Positions 6,806 through 12,646 of a stretch of DNA of 12,813 bases are shown here, one piece after another. The DNA is from CAZXVW01 sp964644025 (GTDB lineage: Bacteria > Acidobacteriota > Terriglobia > Bryobacterales > Bryobacteraceae). Position numbers and translations under genes: made by a program. The stretch lies in NCBI GenBank assembly GCA_964644025.1, contig CAZXVW010000128.1, positions 1 through 12,813 on the forward strand. The letters run 5' to 3'. The notes beneath the pieces were generated by a model. It was not told the origin of the DNA, made no database searches, and saw nothing but the letters and a program-made list of their open reading frames with translations. The first letter of the stretch is position 1. Each line of letters begins with the position of its first letter.

Positions 6806-7231
6806 ATGGAGAGTTTGCCGGGAGATGAATTGAGCAGCGAAACCACCGAGCCGGAAGCAAAACCTTCGTTTCATTTCACCCGGCGGCAAAGCACCGCCCT
6901 CGTGTTCGGATGTACGATTCTCGGCGCTGTGGCCCAGATCCTCATGAAGAGCGGCGCCAATGTCTTGAGCACGACCAACCCGGTGGAGATCCTCACCAAC
7001 CCGCCGCTGTTTGCCGGCTACTGCCTCTACGGGCTGAGCACGGTGCTGCTGGTGTTGGCTTTGCGCGACGGCGAGTTGTCAATCCTTTACCCTGTGATTT
7101 CGTTGACCTTCGCCTGGGTAACGCTGCTGTCGGTGATCGTCTTCGATGAGGCGCTGAACCCGCTGAAGGTCGCGGGCATCGCCGTGATCATCCTCGGAGT
7201 GGCCGTTTTGGGCCGGGACGGCAGACAATGA
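6806..7231 (+). CDS. Small four-helix DMT/EamA-SMR-like transporter subunit A
   Basis: Inner-membrane protein of 141 aa with a hydrophilic N-terminus of about 25 residues and four predicted helices (about 30-48, 67-86, 92-113, 119-136). GELSILYPVISL and the Gly-rich last helix (AGIAVIILGVAVLG) are typical of EamA/ArnE-F-type halves of the drug/metabolite transporter superfamily. Aligning LMKSG with the LMK of EmrE places Gly40 where SMR multidrug pumps have their essential Glu14. A lipid-carrier or small-metabolite transport role is therefore more likely than proton-coupled drug efflux, though the substrate is unknown. Start choice: ATG at 6806 has AGGA 9 nt upstream; an alternative TTG at 6830 has a better ribosome site (GGGAG, 5-nt spacer) and would suit the TATTAT at 6802-6807 acting as a -10 box. 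Confidence 0.8.
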   Translation: MESLPGDELSSETTEPEAKPSFHFTRRQSTALVFGCTILGAVAQILMKSGANVLSTTNPVEILTNPPLFAGYCLYGLSTVLLVLALRDGELSILYPVISLTFAWVTLLSVIVFDEALNPLKVAGIAVIILGVAVLGRDGRQ

Positions 7232-7581
7232 CTACTCCGCTGTCTTCCATTCTGCTGGTTTTTCTGGCCGCGTTGATCGGCTCTTTCGGGTCGGTGTTTC
7301 TGAAGGCGGGGGCCGGGCGGCTGCACTTCGACATCCGAACGCTGGTGCTGAACTGGCGGCTGGCGATGGGGGTGGGGCTGTTTCTTCTCTCTTCCTACTT
7401 CTTTATCCTCGGCATCCGGAGAGGAGAGCTGACCATTCTGTACCCGATGGTGTCGCTGGGCTATATTTTCACGCTGCTCTGGGCGAGGCTGTTCTTCGGT
7501 GAGCCGCTGACCCGCAACAAGTTCCTCGGCCTGGGGCTGATCATTGGCGGAATCGTGATTCTCAGCCTGGGCAAGCAGTAG
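7228..7581 (+). CDS. Small four-helix DMT/EamA-SMR-like transporter subunit B
   Basis: Inner-membrane protein of 117 aa with four predicted helices (about 7-27, 44-62, 69-89, 98-114). It is a paralogue of the preceding protein: GELTILYPMVSL matches GELSILYPVISL, and both end in a Gly/Ile/Val-rich helix with the same spacing. The position of the SMR glutamate is again glycine (IGSFGSVFLKAG). Its ATG overlaps the previous stop codon (ATGA at 7228-7231), which implies translational coupling and roughly equal production of two partners. I infer a heterodimer, as in ArnE/ArnF or paired SMR proteins. It is convergent with the nucleotidyltransferase gene, 39 bp away, and no strong terminator is visible between them. 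Confidence 0.8.
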   Translation: MTTPLSSILLVFLAALIGSFGSVFLKAGAGRLHFDIRTLVLNWRLAMGVGLFLLSSYFFILGIRRGELTILYPMVSLGYIFTLLWARLFFGEPLTRNKFLGLGLIIGGIVILSLGKQ

Positions 7582-7620
7582 ACGCCGCGCGGCTTTGTCC
7601 CCGGCGGCGCCTCTACCCGT

Positions 7621-9185
7621 CTATTGGCTTGCGCGCCGTTTCCCGGTTGCCGCTCTGGCCGTCTTCCGGCGGGAGCCGGAGGCGGACTTAGCCGGCGCCG
7701 TTGCCGNNNNNNNNNNNNNNNNNNNNNNNNNNNNNNNNNNNNNNNNNNNNNNNNNNNNNNNNNNNNNNNNNNNNNNNNNNNNNNNNNNNNNNNNNNNNNN
7801 NNNNNNCGGGAGCCGGAGGCGGACTTAGCCGGCGCCGTTGCCGGGCTGGCCGTCTGGGAGCCTGCCCGTTTCTTTCGCGCCGCCTTCGAAGAAGGCTTCT
7901 TTCGGGCTGAGGAGCCGGACGCTGACTTGATCGGGGGGGTCCACTTGCGGCCGTCGAGGCGGGCGGCGATCATCTCCTCCTTGATTTGGGAGAATTCCGG
8001 GGATGCCGGCTCTACCCCGGCCTGGAGGGAAACGTCCCGGTCGGTGACCTCTTGGACCACGAAGAGATATTTCTGCAGGTAAGTGCGGATGCGGTCCCGG
8101 ACAATGCGTTCTGGAGCACGGAGGTAAAGGAACAGAATCTCATCGCCGGGAGCCTCGCGCAGCCGCCGGTACAGTTCCGAGGCTCGGTGGAGTTTCCGCG
8201 ATCTCAGCTCTGCCCCTAACCGCCGGGATCGGGCCTCCAGTTTCTGCCACAGCTCCTGTTCGGCCTTTGTTATCTTGAGGCGGCGGGCGAGCGCGGCCTT
8301 TTCCTTGGGAGAGAGCTTCTCGGTGAGGAAGTACAGAAAGATCTCCAGGTTGTTCAGGTTCAGGTCCACCCAGTAGGGGATCATCTGCTTTGCTTTCTCC
8401 AGCTTGGCCAGCGCGGCCAGGTTGAGCTTCGGCCCGCTCAGAGCGGGCGAGAACAGCGTAAGCAGCCCTTCCTCGGCCAGGGCAGTGGTCACCTCCCCGA
8501 CCTTGGACTCGTTGGCGATGCTGCGGAACTCACGGGCCAGATCCCGGACCGGGATCCGGGTCTCCATTGCTGCCTCACGGGCGTTGGCGTATTGCTGTTG
8601 GGTGCGGGACTCGACGCTGAAATCGAAGCGGACACGAAAGCGGATGAGCCGCAGCAGCCGGAGCGGATCATCGTAGAAACCGTAGCTGGTGATGGCCCGA
8701 AGTTCCCGGCGCTCCAGGTCAGCCTGTCCGTTGTTGGGGTCGAGCAGCAAGCCCCGCGAGGCTGCGTGAAACGATAAGGCAATCGAGTTGATCGTGAAGT
8801 CCCGCCGCTGCAGATCCTCGTGAATCGAGGCCGGCTTCACCACCGGGGAGGCGCCGGGACGGGGGAAGCGCTCGGTCCGCGCCATGGCGATCTCCGCCGT
8901 TACGCCGCCCGGAAAGACCAGTTCCGCCGATTGGCGAACCGTGTCGGTGGAGACGATCTTAGTACCGGCAACCATTCGCGCCGCCTTCTTGGCCAGTGCC
9001 AGGGCGTTGCCCTGCACGACGAAGTCGAGGTCCCCGATAGGGAAGCCCCCCAGCATATCCCTCATCGCGCCGCCGGTCAGGAAGAGCTGCTCATCGGACT
9101 CGGCCGCCGCCGCCTCGACGGCCGCCGCCGCCTGCCGTCGCGGCACCGTGAGGTGGCTTTCCAGCATGAACATATAGTCGGCCAT
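7621..9185 (-). CDS. Poly(A) polymerase / CCA-adding-type tRNA nucleotidyltransferase, C-terminal tail interrupted by assembly gap
   Basis: Class II nucleotidyltransferase that adds nucleotides to RNA 3' ends in the cytoplasm; whether it builds CCA on tRNA or poly(A) cannot be decided from these motifs. Seen: GGAMRDML (38-45), the metal-binding DLD (Asp52, Asp54), RRDFTINSIA (127-136) and DPLRLLRLIRFR (173-184). A helical RNA-binding region follows, then a basic Ala/Lys/Ser-rich tail after about residue 415. No HD domain is seen. GGAG 8 nt upstream supports ATG at 9185. The literal frame through the 100 N runs on to 7461, but this is an artefact. The sequence left of the gap continues the tail in another frame (SRRKTARAATGKRRASQ) to TAG at 7621-7623. 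Merging the two identical 37-bp gap edges gives exactly 476 in-frame codons. It lies 71 bp downstream of xerD on the same strand. Confidence 0.85.
7670..7706 (+). repeat. 37-bp sequence at left edge of the N gap, identical to the right edge
   Basis: These 37 bases, ending exactly where the N run begins, are identical to 7807-7843. They encode part of the Ala/Lys/Ser-rich tail of the nucleotidyltransferase (minus-strand ATAPAKSASGS). Either the two contig ends overlap and were not merged, or the gap hides tandem copies. Confidence 0.95.
7707..7806. other. Assembly gap of 100 N
   Basis: Exactly 100 undetermined bases, a conventional placeholder for a gap of unknown size. It interrupts the 3' end of the nucleotidyltransferase gene, and reading frames across it have no meaning. 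Confidence 0.98.
7807..7843 (+). repeat. 37-bp sequence at right edge of the N gap, identical to the left edge
   Basis: Starts at the first base after the N run and matches 7670-7706 without a mismatch. Beyond 7843 the sequence diverges from the gap side and continues the nucleotidyltransferase coding frame (SQTASP before the shared segment). Confidence 0.95.
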
Positions 9186-9256
9186 TGTGTTAACTCCGGC
9201 CCACTCATTCCCCAGCCGCTTACAGCCTGGGCCGTGGCTGTCCGCGGCCGCCCGCT

Positions 9257-10156
9257 TCAGGAGCGGGGATGATGTTGGTCAACGGTTTTCCGTAACCTGG
9301 ATCGCATCACATGTGTGTAGATCTGAGTCGTGGAAATGTCGGCGTGCCCGAGCATCGTCTGGACACTCCGCAGATCCGCTCCCCCCTCCAGTAAATGGGT
9401 GGCGAAGCTGTGGCGAATGACGTGAGGGGTGACCCGCCTCCCGATGCCCGCCTGCCTGGCATAGCCGGCCAATGCCTTCCAGAATCCCTGGCGGGTGAGC
9501 CGGCCGCCCCGGGCGGTGACGAACACGTAGCGGCTGCTCCGGCCTCGGAGCAACAGCGGGCGGGCCTCCTCCAGGTAGGTCGAGACCGCGGCCCACGCCT
9601 GCCGTCCAACCGGGACGAGCCGCTGCTTGTTGCCTTTTCCCAGAACCCGAACTACGCCGAGCTCCCGGTCCAGGTCCCCCAGCTCGAGCTGGCAGAGCTC
9701 GCTCACCCGCAGCCCGGCGGCGTACAGCAGGTGGAGCATCGCGGCGTCCCGGATGCCGGTCGGCTTGGTGGCGTCGGGAGCCTCCAAAAGCCGGTTCATC
9801 TCCTCAACCGTCAAATAGTTCGGCAAATGCCGCCACTGTCGGGGAAGATTCAGCAGGGTCGTCGGATCGGCGTCGATCTTCTCTTCCCGCAGCAGGAACC
9901 TGTAAAAATTGCGTAGTGTCGTCAGGTGCCGGGCCACACTGCTGCTCGCCAGTCCCGCTTTCTCCAGACTGTCGAGGTAGCTCCGCACACCCTCCGGGCC
10001 CGGCACGGTGCCGCCGCCGTGATCTTCCATATATGCCCCAAACCGGCCCAGATCCAGCCGGTAGGCCTCCACCGTGTTGGGAGACAGCCCCTTCTCAACC
10101 CGGCAATAATCCAGGAAGGCCCGGACCGCCGCCGCGATGGAAGCCGCGTAGGCCAT
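9257..10156 (-). CDS. xerD: Site-specific tyrosine recombinase XerD
   Basis: Tyrosine recombinase of 299 aa that resolves chromosome dimers at dif together with XerC. The N-terminal core-binding domain (FLDYCRVEKGLSPNTVEAY) is followed by the catalytic domain with all active-site residues: Arg150 (AAGLRVSEL), Lys174 (GKGNKQR), His245 and Arg248 (HVIRHSFATHLLEGGADLR), His271 (LGHADISTTQ) and Tyr280 (IYTHV). These positions are each within one or two of those I recall for E. coli XerD. The ending DQHHPRS resembles XerD rather than XerC. ATG at 10156 is chosen because it gives the family length; the frame is open to 10231. There is no Shine-Dalgarno sequence, and a candidate -10 box lies only 8 nt upstream, so the mRNA may be leaderless. 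The neighbours are housekeeping genes with no phage or integron parts, so this is the chromosomal enzyme rather than an integrase. Confidence 0.93.
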   Translation of the reverse strand: MAYAASIAAAVRAFLDYCRVEKGLSPNTVEAYRLDLGRFGAYMEDHGGGTVPGPEGVRSYLDSLEKAGLASSSVARHLTTLRNFYRFLLREEKIDADPTTLLNLPRQWRHLPNYLTVEEMNRLLEAPDATKPTGIRDAAMLHLLYAAGLRVSELCQLELGDLDRELGVVRVLGKGNKQRLVPVGRQAWAAVSTYLEEARPLLLRGRSSRYVFVTARGGRLTRQGFWKALAGYARQAGIGRRVTPHVIRHSFATHLLEGGADLRSVQTMLGHADISTTQIYTHVMRSRLRKTVDQHHPRS

Positions 10157-10163
10157 CGTGCCA

Positions 10164-10192
10164 ATGATACAATACTTGCAAAATTGTTTTAA
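10164..10192 (-). promoter_or_regulatory. Candidate xerD promoter
   Basis: In a markedly AT-rich patch between divergent genes, the minus strand has TTAAAA (10187-10192, 4 of 6 to TTGACA), 17 bp, then TATCAT (10164-10169, 5 of 6 to TATAAT). Transcription would begin around 10155-10159, at or next to the xerD ATG (10156). Confidence 0.45.
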
Positions 10193-10218
10193 AGGCGCCA
10201 GGGCCTGGGAATGATTGA

Positions 10219-10701
10219 TTGAGCGGCTCAACCACCAAAAAAGTCATCGTCGAACGGTTTGAGCGGGAACCGCTCCGGGGTTTCGTCAACCCGCAAACCT
10301 GGCTGCTGGCCGAGGGAGTGGAGTTGATCAGCACCAGCGGGACCGTGGTTGTGGCGCCGTATGAAGAGATAAAAACCGTCTGTTTCGTCAAGGATTTGGA
10401 CTGCCAGCGGACCGGGCCCGAACGGCGCCTGTTTACCAGCCGGCCCAAGGGAGAAGGGTTGTGGGTCCGCATGCTGTTCCGCGACGGCGATTTCCTGGAC
10501 GGTCTGCTGGCCAACAACCTCTTGCAACTGGAAGCGCAGGGCTTCACCGTGGTGCCGCCGGATCCTTCCTCAAACTACCAGCGCGTATTTGTCCCGAAGG
10601 CGGCCCTGGCGGAGCTGAAGGTCCTCGGGGTCATCGGCGGCCCCCTCCGCCGCCGCAAACGGGTACCGCCATCGGCCGACCAGATCAAACTGTTCGAGTA
10701 G
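10219..10701 (+). CDS. Conserved-looking hypothetical protein with duplicated small beta-rich domain
   Basis: I do not recognise this 160-aa soluble protein with certainty; it resembles small conserved proteins of Acidobacteriota. The two halves share a pattern. Residues 8-57 (VERFEREPLRGFVN...GVELIS...VVVAPYEEIKTVCFV) and 81-138 (VRMLFRDGDFLDGLL...GFTVVP...RVFVPKAALAELKVLGV) both read as acidic turn, L-x-G, variable loop, Gly-aromatic/Val strand, then a V-x-V-P-x-x-x-(I/L) strand and helix. A basic linker and the ending KLFE follow. No catalytic motif, signal peptide or membrane segment is seen. The start is TTG, directly after an in-frame stop at 10216-10218, with GGGA 9 nt upstream; no in-frame ATG exists near the 5' end. 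The gene is divergent from xerD (62 bp). Confidence 0.72.
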   Translation: MSGSTTKKVIVERFEREPLRGFVNPQTWLLAEGVELISTSGTVVVAPYEEIKTVCFVKDLDCQRTGPERRLFTSRPKGEGLWVRMLFRDGDFLDGLLANNLLQLEAQGFTVVPPDPSSNYQRVFVPKAALAELKVLGVIGGPLRRRKRVPPSADQIKLFE

Positions 10702-10933
10702 TAAAAACAATTAGTTACTCGTGGATAGTTAATGTTGAACTTGATGGTTGCGGGCGCCACTGAGGACTGAACCGGCGGCCGCCCGGAACCAGGCGGCGGC
10801 GTTCGCCTCTTCGTCCACCGCCCGCTGGGATACAGGGCGAACGGCGCCGGCCGGTGGGTGAGGCGCTGGTGTTGCCAGCGAAACAGTGGCCTCCGGTCCA
10901 GGGCAGGAACAACGATGAGGACCCGCTACGTGG
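10702..10933. other. Non-coding gap between two convergent genes
   Basis: 232 bp, AT-rich for the first 50 bp (TAGTAAAAACAATTAGTTAC) and then very GC-rich. It contains one long imperfect inverted repeat (10795-10848). I see no credible reading frame or RNA gene in it. Confidence 0.55.
10795..10848. terminator. Long stem-loop between convergent genes, possible bidirectional terminator
   Basis: GGCGGCGTTCGCC (10795-10807) pairs with GGCGAACGGCGCC (10836-10848) with a single mismatch across a 28-nt loop. Its place between two convergent 3' ends suits a bidirectional terminator or transcript-stabilising hairpin, but there is no T-run on either side. Confidence 0.4.
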
Positions 10934-11263
10934 TCAGCCGGTTCGCGCAACCGGCGCCTTGACCGTCACCGGCTCGGCCTCCGGAGCAGCTTCGGTCCCG
11001 GGCGATGCCCAGCGGGCTTGTTCAAACCCGACGTACTTGCAGATGTGCAGCCCGCCGCCCGGACTGGCCAGCAGGTCACCCACCTCGAGCGGATGCTCGG
11101 TGTTCCTCAGCGCAAACCAGGCCGCATAGGGGGTGGGCGCCTCGATCGAGCCGTCCTGGTGGTAATCCCTCATTCTCACATCGGTCACTCCGCTGGTGTG
11201 AGGGGCCCAGCGGAAATGCTTCCGGTAAGATTCCCGGAGCCGGTAGATCTGGTATTCAGGCAT
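10934..11263 (-). CDS. Small hypothetical protein, 109 aa
   Basis: Family not recognised. The first 85 residues are compositionally like a folded cytoplasmic protein rich in aromatic and basic residues (YQIYRLRESYRKHFRWAPH, then YAAWFALRN, VGDLL and ICKYVGFEQARW). The last 24 residues are an Ala/Glu/Pro/Val tail that looks disordered. There is no signal peptide or membrane helix. ATG at 11263 has no ribosome binding site, but a plausible promoter lies just upstream (11284-11312). Its frame and composition look coding, with non-random hydrophobic spacing, unlike the antisense frames nearby. It is convergent with the duplicated-domain protein and divergent from the HlyD gene. Confidence 0.65.
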   Translation of the reverse strand: MPEYQIYRLRESYRKHFRWAPHTSGVTDVRMRDYHQDGSIEAPTPYAAWFALRNTEHPLEVGDLLASPGGGLHICKYVGFEQARWASPGTEAAPEAEPVTVKAPVARTG

Positions 11264-11283
11264 GGCGGAATCGTGTCAAGTAA

Positions 11284-11312
11284 AACATATCACACTTAAA
11301 ATGTTGCGGCAA
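11284..11312 (-). promoter_or_regulatory. Candidate promoter of the 109-aa hypothetical gene
   Basis: Minus-strand TTGCCG (11307-11312, 4 of 6 to TTGACA), exactly 17 bp, then TATGTT (11284-11289, 4 of 6 to TATAAT), in a locally AT-rich stretch. The predicted leader would be only about 14 nt. Confidence 0.45.
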
Positions 11313-11429
11313 TAGGCTGGCGCCGAAAGAGCCGGCCCGGTCCGCGGAGGGGCCGGGGAAGCCGGTCTTCGCGCCGGAGAGTGGCTTGAACCGGGGTGCC
11401 GCCTCACGCCGGGATAGTACAATGGCGGT

Positions 11430-12641
11430 TTGAAGAAGTTCCTGCTGGTTCTGCTGCTTTTCGTCATCGCGGTGCCGCTGATCTGGGTGTTCACCAGCGG
11501 CTCCGGCGCTGTCGAAATTCCGTTTGCCAGGGTCGGCCGGGAGACGCTGGTCAGCACCGTGCGCACCAACGGGAAGGTGGAACCCCGGGAATGGATCGCC
11601 GTGCGGGCCGCCACGGAGGGGCTGGTCCGGAAGATCCATGCGGAGAATGGGGACGTGGTGGCAAAAGACGCCTTGATCGCCACCATTGACGTTCCGGAGG
11701 CGCGGGTCCAACTGGCTGCCGCGCAAGCCCGGATCGCGGAGGCCGAGTCGGAACTGCGGACCCTGGAGCGCGGGGGGCGAAAGTCCCAGCTTGTCGCCAT
11801 CGAAAACGAGCTGGCCACCGCCAACGAGGAACTGGAGACGGCCACCAGGGAGCTGGCGGTGGTGGAACGCCTGCGCGCCAGGCAGGCCGCCACCGGGCTG
11901 GAAGTGGAAAAGGCGGAAGAGCGGGTGCGGAAGGCCCGGCTCCGGGTCGAGTCTTTGCAGCGGCGGCGCGAGGCGCTGGTCTCTCCCGTGGACCGCCGGG
12001 CGGCCCAGGCGCGCCTTCGCGCGGCCGAGGCCGACGCGGAGCGGGCGCGCCGGCGGATCGAAGCGGCGTCCCTCCGCGCGCCGATGGGTGGTCTCCTCTA
12101 CCAGCTCGATGTCCGGCCGGGCGCGTACGTCCGGACCGGCGACCTCGTGGCCAAGATCGGTACTGTTAGCCAGGCAAGGGTGGTGGTCTATGTCGATGAG
12201 CCGGACTTGGGCCGGGTGGCCAGGGGCATGCCGGTGACCATCACCTGGGATGCGCTGCCCGGCCGCCAGTGGCACGGGACAGTGGAAAAGACGCCGGCCG
12301 AGATTGTGGCCCTGGGAACACGCAAGGTGGGCCGGGTGATCGCCCTGATTGAGAACGCCGGAGATGGATTGCCACCCGGGGCCAACATCGACGCCGAGAT
12401 CCGCTCGCGCGTGGTGGCGAATGCGCTGGCGATCCCCAAGGAAGCCTTGCGGCGGGTCGGCGGCCAGATCGGCGTGTTTCTGCTGCGCGGCAACACCGTT
12501 CGCTGGCGCCCGGTGAAGCTGGGGATCTCCAGCATCACCCGCGCCGAGGTTGTTGAAGGCCTCGCGGATGGCGATGCGGTGGCGTTGCCCTCCGCCACCC
12601 CGCTTCAGGACGGCCAGCTTGTCTCACCCGTCTTCCCCTGA
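11430..12641 (+). CDS. HlyD/RND-type periplasmic adaptor (membrane fusion protein)
   Basis: Periplasmic adaptor of 403 aa that would link an inner-membrane ABC or RND transporter to an outer-membrane channel. Order of parts: N-terminal membrane anchor (residues 3-21, after MKK), first half of the lipoyl domain (about 55-88, VRAATEGLVRKIHAENGDVV), a long charged alpha-helical hairpin (about 90-212, rich in Ala, Glu and Arg), the second lipoyl half (SLRAPMGGLLYQLDVRPGAYV, 214-234), then a beta-barrel and membrane-proximal domain (PLQDGQLVSPVF at the end). The start is TTG, supported by the KK-plus-helix signal anchor. A tiny ATG-GCG-GTT-TGA frame at 11422-11433 overlaps it by two bases, and TACAAT at 11418-11423 resembles a -10 box. 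No transporter or outer-membrane channel gene is next to it: the gene after it is on the opposite strand, 5 bp away. Confidence 0.87.
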   Translation: MKKFLLVLLLFVIAVPLIWVFTSGSGAVEIPFARVGRETLVSTVRTNGKVEPREWIAVRAATEGLVRKIHAENGDVVAKDALIATIDVPEARVQLAAAQARIAEAESELRTLERGGRKSQLVAIENELATANEELETATRELAVVERLRARQAATGLEVEKAEERVRKARLRVESLQRRREALVSPVDRRAAQARLRAAEADAERARRRIEAASLRAPMGGLLYQLDVRPGAYVRTGDLVAKIGTVSQARVVVYVDEPDLGRVARGMPVTITWDALPGRQWHGTVEKTPAEIVALGTRKVGRVIALIENAGDGLPPGANIDAEIRSRVVANALAIPKEALRRVGGQIGVFLLRGNTVRWRPVKLGISSITRAEVVEGLADGDAVALPSATPLQDGQLVSPVFP

Positions 12642-12646
12642 AAATC

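Noticed and set aside
7582..7620. Small hairpin (CGCCGC/GCGGCG) as terminator between the convergent transporter and nucleotidyltransferase genes
   Set aside because: The stem is only 6 bp with a 15-nt loop and no T-run, and such pairings are common by chance in this composition.
7461..7706. C-terminal extension of the nucleotidyltransferase to 7461 through the N run
   Set aside because: The frame across 100 placeholder N is arbitrary; the other frame continues the tail composition and stops at 7621 before entering the convergent transporter gene.
9257..10156. Tyrosine recombinase as evidence of an integron, phage or genomic island
   Set aside because: Length, motif positions and the XerD-like C-terminus fit the housekeeping enzyme. 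No attachment-site repeats, tRNA gene or mobile-element genes are nearby.
11256..12275. Minus-strand open frame of 339 codons opposite the HlyD gene
   Set aside because: It is antisense to a well-supported coding gene, has no recognisable motif, and shows His/Pro/Arg-rich composition; stop codons are rare in this frame only because of the third-position GC bias.
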